Source: Athalassotoga sp049965695 (GTDB lineage: Bacteria; Thermotogota; Thermotogae; Mesoaciditogales; Mesoaciditogaceae). From it: a stretch of DNA of 25,969 nt. Shown one piece after another: positions 20,589 to 25,969 of the stretch. Under the pieces are notes generated by a model. The model worked only from the letters and a program-made list of their open reading frames with translations. It was not told the DNA's origin and did not search any database. The DNA lies in contig NZ_JBMFWB010000025.1 of the NCBI RefSeq assembly GCF_049965695.1, positions 1 through 25,969 of the forward strand, written 5' to 3'. The translations under genes and the position numbers were made by a program. Numbering within the stretch: the first letter of the stretch is position 1; every line of letters starts with the position of its first letter.

Positions 20589-22472
20589 TTACTTTGAAAG
20601 CATGTAGAAATATGGACCAAATTGGCCTATCTCTGCGTTGTAATACCAACCCTTTACCCACTTTCGCGCAACCCAGTAGGCTTCCGGTTGATCCGGCCAT
20701 ATGTAAAGTGCATTTTCGTAATCCAGTTTCGAAAGTTCCTGCGCTATCTTTGCCCTCTGATCAGGATCCAAAGTCGTGACAAGTTTATCGACAAGGACAT
20801 CGAGATTTTGTTTGGCAAAATCGACGAAACTCTGTCCCAAAAATGAGGCGTAAAATCCGTTAGATGAATAGCACGCAAACGCAAAATCATAAGGATCTGG
20901 ATAATCCGCACCCCATGAAACAGAGGTAATCGGCAGTTTACCGGCAATCAAATCCGCACTGAAAGACGAATTTATCTCTCCGAGGGCGCTTATTTGAAAT
21001 TTTGGATTTATCTGCCTTGCGTACGTACTCAAAGTTTGAAGTGCAAGTTGTCTTGTGGCATTGCCAGCACCGTAAACTACTGTGAATTTAAAGCCTAAAT
21101 CCCACAATTTTCCGTTGTATGCTTTTTTGAAATATTCGGTTGCTTTGGCTAAATCTTGATGATATTTCGGCAGATTCGGATCGTATCCGAGAAGACCGTC
21201 TATTATCGCACTGTTTGGCTGCAAAGCCTGTCCATTCCATACCTGTTCTATGTATTGTTTGTACGGGAAAAGGTACTCGAAGGCTTTTCTGACGTCTAAA
21301 TTGGAGAAGAAATCAGGTGGAATACCGTTTCCGTCCAATTTGCCCGATCCTATGAAATTATTTGGAGTTGTTATGTTCCACTGAAATGGCATCAAATCAA
21401 CAAGCAACATTGGAAATCCGGTCAAAACCGTTATATCCGGGTTGTTTTGGACTTGCGAAAGATTTTGAACTGGAACACGTATCGCGTCTGCCTGTCCACG
21501 TTGCAGATCGAGTAAACTTGTCGTGAATTCATTTACATATTTTATGACTGCATATTTTATCTTTGCCGGTCCTGCCCAGTAATTGTCAAATCTTTGGAAA
21601 AACACTTCCTGTCCCGGCGTTATGTACTTTATCATGTAAGGACCTGTTCCGTTTTCTATATCATACAGAGGATCGTTGCCAACGGCAGGATTATGATATT
21701 GCCACCAGTCATCGGCAGCTCCGTCCCATGTGTTATGTTCGGCACACCATTTTTGATCCAAAACGGCCGCCCAGTTAGAAACAGGACCCGCAAGTATGTA
21801 AAGGAACGGTGCATAGGGCTGAGGAAGATGAATTATCAGATCATTACCCTTTATCTCAAAATCTTTGTTTAGAATGTCAAAGGCGTTTATGAGAGCCTGC
21901 TTGTAATTGTCGTTTAACAATTTGTTGGTTCCGGTCGCAAAGATGCCGAGAGAATCGAAACTCGTGTAACTCAATGGATTTTTGAGTCCGAGTTGCTGGG
22001 CAACGACCTGCACTATCGATGTGACGTACTGACCATCAATTTGTGGAAACAAAGGTCCGGTGAGCAGCCATGCTGGTCCGCTTACCACATCGAGTATTAT
22101 CGTTCTCTCGAGTGAATATACTATGTCCTGCGGTGTTAATCTGTCCCCGTTGTGAAATAGCACACCATCTCTTATGTGAAAAACGTAAGTTGTGCCGTTG
22201 TCCAGTATGGTTCCGTCTTTGAGAGATGGGACGTTTGTTGATAACATAGGAGAAAGATTCACGGTAGAAGTGCCATCATATTGAATCAGTTGATCGTAAA
22301 GTTGCATTACCACCTCGCTTGAGGTGAAATCGTACTCAAAAGCAGGATCCAAACTCCAAAAAGGTCCGGGTTGTTCGTAAACGAAAGTATCAGGATTGAC
22401 AACACTATCGCTTATCGCAACGACACCGATGCTAAAAATCACGGCCAACAGAATCACAAAAACTTTTTTCAT
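20589..22472 (-). CDS. ABC transporter solute-binding protein, family 5 (oligopeptide-type)
   Basis: A 627-residue extracytoplasmic binding protein of the DppA/OppA (SBP_bac_5) family. Residues 1-19 are a Sec signal peptide (MKKVFVILLAVIFSIGVVA), with no lipobox cysteine. Family segments include DGTTYVFHIRDGVLFHNGD, LTPQDIVYSLERT, TGPYMIKYITPG and DYPDPYDFA. It is 19 bp behind iadA, behind a GGGGG ribosome site. No permease or ATPase genes are in the window, so it must work with a transporter encoded elsewhere. Between two peptidase genes, its ligand is probably a peptide; family 5 members in thermophiles also bind oligosaccharides, so this is inference. Confidence 0.9.
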   Translation of the reverse strand: MKKVFVILLAVIFSIGVVAISDSVVNPDTFVYEQPGPFWSLDPAFEYDFTSSEVVMQLYDQLIQYDGTSTVNLSPMLSTNVPSLKDGTILDNGTTYVFHIRDGVLFHNGDRLTPQDIVYSLERTIILDVVSGPAWLLTGPLFPQIDGQYVTSIVQVVAQQLGLKNPLSYTSFDSLGIFATGTNKLLNDNYKQALINAFDILNKDFEIKGNDLIIHLPQPYAPFLYILAGPVSNWAAVLDQKWCAEHNTWDGAADDWWQYHNPAVGNDPLYDIENGTGPYMIKYITPGQEVFFQRFDNYWAGPAKIKYAVIKYVNEFTTSLLDLQRGQADAIRVPVQNLSQVQNNPDITVLTGFPMLLVDLMPFQWNITTPNNFIGSGKLDGNGIPPDFFSNLDVRKAFEYLFPYKQYIEQVWNGQALQPNSAIIDGLLGYDPNLPKYHQDLAKATEYFKKAYNGKLWDLGFKFTVVYGAGNATRQLALQTLSTYARQINPKFQISALGEINSSFSADLIAGKLPITSVSWGADYPDPYDFAFACYSSNGFYASFLGQSFVDFAKQNLDVLVDKLVTTLDPDQRAKIAQELSKLDYENALYIWPDQPEAYWVARKWVKGWYYNAEIGQFGPYFYMLSK

Positions 22473-22491
22473 TAGATCAGCCCCCTTGCTT

Positions 22492-23619
22492 TTATTGTAG
22501 AACTTTTATATTCAAAAGATTACCTTTAACCATAATTGAATCTATTTCAAAAGTGTCTTTATCAACAAAAACAATATCTGCGCGTTTGGACTTTTCTATC
22601 GTTCCTGCGTTGTCGAGTTTGAAAAATCTCGAAACATTTATAGTGAACGGCTTCAAAGCATCTTCTATCTTCATACCTCTTTTGACGCATGCTTTAAAGT
22701 TTTTGAACATGACAGAACAATCAGAAACTTTCATCGAAACAAAGTTGCCTTTCTCATCAAAGTCCGGAATGCTACCGTTAGAATCACTGCTTACAAGGAT
22801 GTGATCCAAACCGGCACCATTTGAAATGAGATATTCGATAGAATCCACAACGCTGACGGATTCCTTTGAAGTGTCTTCCGCCGTTATGTCGACAAAGCCG
22901 CCCATCTTGATCCATTCTAAAGCGTTTTGAAGCAGTAACATATTCCTGTTGACGTGCGTCGGCAGGAAAGATTCTATCTTTATTTCATCGTCAGAAACGG
23001 CTTCTATCAGAGGAGACAGCATTTTCTTCGAGTTACCGACGTGTACGATGATCTTGCCGGATTTTGAGGAAATCATCGAAGCAACACGGCATTCTTGGGC
23101 AACTTTTTTAATTTCTTCCACTGTTATGGCACTTGATCGATGATCTGAGATCGCCAATTCACCGATTCCTATTACCGGATCGAGCAGCACGATATCTTTT
23201 TCAATCGATCCTGTTATGGTTTTGACCGGATATTGATAAGATCCCGTCATCATGTAAGCGTTGATGTTTTCCAATCGCAATGAATTGGTCTTTGCAAAAA
23301 GAGAAATCAAAGATTTTGTGATTGAATCGGTTCCAAGCAATCCAATTACCGAGGTGATGCCATAATTTAAAAGTTTTGAACTTTCAATTTCCGGAATTCT
23401 TGATACAAATCCCCCTTCCCCTCCTCCACCTATCACGTGAACATGGCCATCTATGAATCCTGGAATGGCAATCACGTTTTTCAATCTAACCTCTTTGGCA
23501 AAGTCGAATTCTCTTCTTTTAGATATTTCTTCGATATATCCATTGGAAATCAAAATATCCATTTTACCTTTGTAAGTGGGATCGTACAGTTCAACCGCTT
23601 TGATTGATATTATGATCAT
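22492..23619 (-). CDS. iadA: beta-aspartyl (isoaspartyl) dipeptidase
   Basis: A 375-residue amidohydrolase that cleaves isoaspartyl dipeptides left by protein damage. Metal ligands are H59-x-H61 (GFIDGHVHVIGGGGEGGF), H193 (IVHVGNS), H222 (PTHVNR) and D279 (SSDSNGS). The position of the carboxylated lysine (E. coli K162) is E154 (GIGELAISDH). The length matches the family. A longer frame to 23655 would include the sigma-54 promoter itself and is rejected. ATG at 23619 overlaps the end of GAGGTG, so ATA codons at 23613 or 23610 are at more usual distance. It is the first gene of the peptide-scavenging operon. Confidence 0.88.
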   Translation of the reverse strand: MIIISIKAVELYDPTYKGKMDILISNGYIEEISKRREFDFAKEVRLKNVIAIPGFIDGHVHVIGGGGEGGFVSRIPEIESSKLLNYGITSVIGLLGTDSITKSLISLFAKTNSLRLENINAYMMTGSYQYPVKTITGSIEKDIVLLDPVIGIGELAISDHRSSAITVEEIKKVAQECRVASMISSKSGKIIVHVGNSKKMLSPLIEAVSDDEIKIESFLPTHVNRNMLLLQNALEWIKMGGFVDITAEDTSKESVSVVDSIEYLISNGAGLDHILVSSDSNGSIPDFDEKGNFVSMKVSDCSVMFKNFKACVKRGMKIEDALKPFTINVSRFFKLDNAGTIEKSKRADIVFVDKDTFEIDSIMVKGNLLNIKVLQ

Positions 23620-23638
23620 CACCTCGTTTACCAGATCG

Positions 23639-23654
23639 AGCAGCGAATGTGCCA
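23639..23654 (-). promoter_or_regulatory. sigma-54 (-24/-12) promoter of iadA operon
   Basis: On the minus strand TGGCAC, 5 bp, CTGCT matches the sigma-54 consensus TGGCAC-N5-TTGCW at 10 of 11 fixed positions, with GG at -24 and GC at -12 at exact spacing. The expected start near 23628 would leave a leader of about 9 nt beginning AACGAGGTG. The adjacent upstream gene encodes a GAFTGA-containing sigma-54 activator. Confidence 0.85.
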
Positions 23655-23732
23655 AATTTTCATTTAATTTGGAATGAGAGAAATTATCATATTTTAAACG
23701 AAATTCGAATTCACGATAGATTTTGAATTGTA

Positions 23733-23752
23733 AAAGTGGACAATAAAGTGGA
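23733..23752. promoter_or_regulatory. candidate activator binding sites (direct repeats) upstream of the sigma-54 promoter
   Basis: AAAGTGGA occurs twice, at 23733-23740 and 23745-23752, 12 bp apart, about 80-100 bp upstream of the -24 element. Its position suits an enhancer for the neighbouring activator. No other evidence. Confidence 0.4.
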
Positions 23753-23773
23753 TCTGTGTAAGAGAATTATGTT

Positions 23774-25723
23774 CTAATATTTCTTATTTGAAGTACTTAA
23801 AAATTGGTAACCCAATTTTGAAACACTTGCACCAATTCTTCCAACATTCACAGAGATATATCCCAGTGATTTTAGATGGGACAAAATCTTTCTTACCTCA
23901 TTTTCCTTTATATGACACATTTTTGCTATCTTGCTTCTACCAGAATTTCTGTTTTCGTAAAGAAATCTAAGCACTTCGATCTCTGAATGATTCAAGACAT
24001 CAATTCCCTCAAATATCTTTTTTGACAAATATGGAGGTATTTCATTTATGCCAATCGTCCCAGAAAAAAGATTACCGGTGTAATCCACGAAATTCTCAAC
24101 TTCTCTTCCGTTGCCAGGCCATGAATGTTTTTTAAGTAAAGACACCAAATCCGGATCGAAATAAATATCATAACCCTTTTTAGACACAAAATATTTTAAA
24201 AGCACATCGAGATCATCAATTCTTTCCCTTAAAGTTGGAATATGCAATTGAAAAGTGGATATCCTATAAAACAAATCCATTCTGAATTTTCCAACTTCCA
24301 TCATTTCAAATAAATTCATATTCGTGGCCGATATAATTCGAACATTTACAGGTATAACGTTTGTACCGCCTACTTTTATGATCTCTTTCTCCTGTAAAAC
24401 TCTTAACAATTTCGATTGCAGTTCAAAGGGTATTTCCGATATCTCATCCAAAAATATCGTTCCGTTATTTGCTATTTCAAACAAACCTGATTTTCCGCCT
24501 TTCTTGGCACCCGTAAAAGCGCCTTCTTCATAACCAAACAATTCGCTTTCAAGCAATTCTTCCGATAAAGAAGCACAATTGACCGGTACAAAAGGACCAT
24601 CCGATCTTTTTGAATAGTTATGAATGGCCTGGGCAAAAAGTTCTTTGCCTGTACCGCTTTCTCCTTCAAGCAAAATCGGCATATCAGAAATGGCCATCTT
24701 TTTTGCGAGTTTAACGACATCTTGAATTTTATCCCCGCCAACTATGGCGTTAAAGTCCATCTTTGCGACCATTCCAGCTTTTTTCATCTTAAAAGCATGT
24801 TTTCTTTCCACATCTCTGTAAAGGTCAACGGGATAAAAAGAAATCATCATCGTACCGCCCGGCACTTCTTTCGAGTTTACTATCATTTCGGCATCATTCA
24901 TCTCAATTATTTCGTTGTAAAGTTCTCTATCAACGTATTTAAGTCCCATTTTTTGAAAGATCGGATGCATTTCCTTGCCAATACCGATCTGACCAAGATA
25001 TTTTTCGGCGAGATAGTTAACAAGTAAGATTTTTCCGTCTTCTTTGGAATAAGCAATCACAGCCTGTTTTGTCATGGAAAGCACTGTTTCCAAATCAAGT
25101 CTTACAGTTGCCATATCCAACAAAAATCTCTGCAACCCCGGCTGGGTAGATTTAACCGTTTTCGAATACTCAATTATTTTGTGAAGATCTTCCCACTCAA
25201 ATAAATTGAGTCTGAACAACAATTCGAGTATAACTGAAGGATCGAAGATCCGATCGTGTATATCTATTACATTTTTGACAAACGATGGCACATATCTTGT
25301 TTCTCCGGGAGTCACGGCAGTTTCAAGACGAGGAAAATCTTTGCAGCCTGGGTAATAAACGTGCAAATCAAGATCAAGCCCTAACTCTTTTGTAAGCAGC
25401 ACGACTTCTTCGGCAGATTCTTTTGAATCGTTTACCAGCAACATGGGAAGACCACTTTTAAGAGATTTTAAACTTTCCCATCCATCCATTGTTAAAGTGC
25501 GGCGTGGACTTAAAATCGGAATTTTTTCCTTTTGCGGAATTACAACATATTTTGCCACAAATTCTCCGGACAAAAGTATCACATCCGCTTCGTCTATCGA
25601 TACCCTTTCATCTTTGACGATATAGCGTACGAAATCAGCCTTGCCTTTTAGGAAAAAACTCAGTTCATGCTCTAACAATTCTGCCAGTTCACTTTTCATC
25701 GAAACAATGCCTATTTTTTTCAA
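23774..25723 (-). CDS. sigma-54-dependent transcriptional activator with winged-helix C-terminus
   Basis: A 649-residue enhancer-binding protein. Residues 1-165 are a periplasmic-binding-like/PrpR_N-type sensory region, 213-300 a PAS-like domain, and 325-560 the AAA+ domain with Walker A G354-ESGTGKE, the sigma-54-contacting GAFTGA at 401-406 and Walker B GTIFLDE at 421-427. Residues 575-649 are a winged helix-turn-helix (SEIEVLRFLYENRNSGRSKI, KSLGYISVNVGRIGA) rather than the usual Fis-type HTH. The start is TTG at 25723 behind AAGGATG. It lies 20 bp from a tRNA-Asn terminator with no visible promoter. It probably senses a peptide or amino acid and switches on iadA-SBP-dppA. Confidence 0.92.
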   Translation of the reverse strand: MKKIGIVSMKSELAELLEHELSFFLKGKADFVRYIVKDERVSIDEADVILLSGEFVAKYVVIPQKEKIPILSPRRTLTMDGWESLKSLKSGLPMLLVNDSKESAEEVVLLTKELGLDLDLHVYYPGCKDFPRLETAVTPGETRYVPSFVKNVIDIHDRIFDPSVILELLFRLNLFEWEDLHKIIEYSKTVKSTQPGLQRFLLDMATVRLDLETVLSMTKQAVIAYSKEDGKILLVNYLAEKYLGQIGIGKEMHPIFQKMGLKYVDRELYNEIIEMNDAEMIVNSKEVPGGTMMISFYPVDLYRDVERKHAFKMKKAGMVAKMDFNAIVGGDKIQDVVKLAKKMAISDMPILLEGESGTGKELFAQAIHNYSKRSDGPFVPVNCASLSEELLESELFGYEEGAFTGAKKGGKSGLFEIANNGTIFLDEISEIPFELQSKLLRVLQEKEIIKVGGTNVIPVNVRIISATNMNLFEMMEVGKFRMDLFYRISTFQLHIPTLRERIDDLDVLLKYFVSKKGYDIYFDPDLVSLLKKHSWPGNGREVENFVDYTGNLFSGTIGINEIPPYLSKKIFEGIDVLNHSEIEVLRFLYENRNSGRSKIAKMCHIKENEVRKILSHLKSLGYISVNVGRIGASVSKLGYQFLSTSNKKY

Positions 25724-25742
25724 TCAAATCATCCTTGCTATC

Positions 25743-25773
25743 AAAAAAAGTCCTGTTTGAACAGGACTTTTTG
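25743..25773 (-). terminator. terminator after tRNA-Asn
   Basis: On the minus strand AAGTCCTGT, a short loop and ACAGGACTT form a stem followed by TTTTTTT. It is also symmetric enough to work in both directions. Confidence 0.88.
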
Positions 25774-25782
25774 AAATTTGCT

Positions 25783-25858
25783 TGGCTCCACCAGTAGGAC
25801 TCGAACCTACAACCCTCCGGTTAACAGCCGGATGCTCTACCGGTTGAGCTATGGTGGA
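25783..25858 (-). tRNA. tRNA-Asn (GTT)
   Basis: 76 nt with encoded CCA. The acceptor TCCACCA pairs with TGGTGGA; the stem TCCGG/CCGGA holds CTGTTAA, giving anticodon GTT. Confidence 0.97.
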
Positions 25859-25870
25859 AGGTACAAAAAG

Positions 25871-25900
25871 ATTTTACTACAATAATTATACTTTTGTCAA
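25871..25900 (-). promoter_or_regulatory. promoter of tRNA-Asn
   Basis: On the minus strand TTGACA (25895-25900) and TAAAAT (25871-25876) are 18 bp apart, about 12 bp before the tRNA 5' end. Confidence 0.8.
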
Positions 25901-25918
25901 CAAGTAACATCTATCATT

Positions 25919-25969
25919 TGACTGAAGTTCGCTTTCCGAAACTAAAACTTATAAATCTGGTGCCCCTAG
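25919..25969. repeat. partial copy of the MITE-like repeat family at the right edge
   Basis: TGACTGAAGTTCGCTTTCCG followed by AAACT and a GGTGCCCCTAG end shares, in order and with similar spacing, AAGTTC, CCGAAACT and GGYGCCCCTA with the left-reading end of the 13238-13473 element and TTCRCTTT with 3269-3364. It is cut by the window edge. No gene is visible here. Confidence 0.5.

Noticed and set aside
23620..23655. Extended iadA start at 23655
   Set aside because: The extension is the sigma-54 promoter itself and lies upstream of the predicted transcription start.

Overview
The window looks like a chromosomal segment of a Thermotogota bacterium, from memory of gene families and not from any search. 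The pointers are a TTG-rich start-codon habit with strong GGAGG-type ribosome sites, SpoVS in a genome region with no other sporulation genes, a GH57 glucanotransferase, a Thermotoga-like tmRNA core, an AT-rich base composition, and a large secreted protein ending in a probable outer-envelope ('toga') beta-barrel. Genus cannot be fixed from the sequence.

Layout from left to right. Positions 1-3243 (minus): an autoregulated LacI-type repressor followed by three aldo/keto reductases; the third runs off the left edge and the first carries two [4Fe-4S] motifs. Positions 3269-3364: a short TIR-bounded repeat. Positions 3367-10423 (minus): a tightly packed operon, RNase G, GH57 4-alpha-glucanotransferase, a signal-peptide metalloprotease/beta-propeller/beta-barrel protein, and a DUF89 phosphatase-like protein. 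Positions 10451-12636 (minus): tmRNA followed by a small chemotaxis set: a CheA-like protein reduced to its CheY-docking (P2) and CheW-like (P5) domains, then CheW and CheY. Positions 12649-13021 (minus): a tRNA cluster, Lys-Leu-Gly-Thr, with its terminator.

Positions 13022-13577 are the only long non-coding stretch. It holds an orphan IS200/IS605-type right end that looks like an omega-RNA without tnpB, and a 236 bp MITE-like element. Positions 13578-17584 (plus): a B12-binding-type radical SAM enzyme overlapping a lipoprotein subtilase. Positions 17556-19310 (minus): an alpha/beta hydrolase and the threonylcarbamoyl-AMP synthase TsaC downstream of tRNA-Leu, and tRNA-Pro. Positions 19323-19685 (plus): spoVS with a near-consensus promoter.

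Positions 19683-25723 (minus): a peptide-scavenging module, isoaspartyl dipeptidase (iadA), an ABC solute-binding protein and a D-aminopeptidase (dppA). It is preceded by a good -24/-12 sigma-54 promoter and by a gene for a sigma-54 activator with a winged-helix C-terminus. tRNA-Asn and part of another repeat copy close the window.

Themes worth attention: protein genes placed directly behind stable-RNA genes with no visible promoter of their own (tmRNA to chemotaxis, tRNA-Leu to tsaC, tRNA-Asn to the sigma-54 activator); the kinase-less CheA; the tnpB-less omega-RNA; and the complete local sigma-54 circuit for peptide use.
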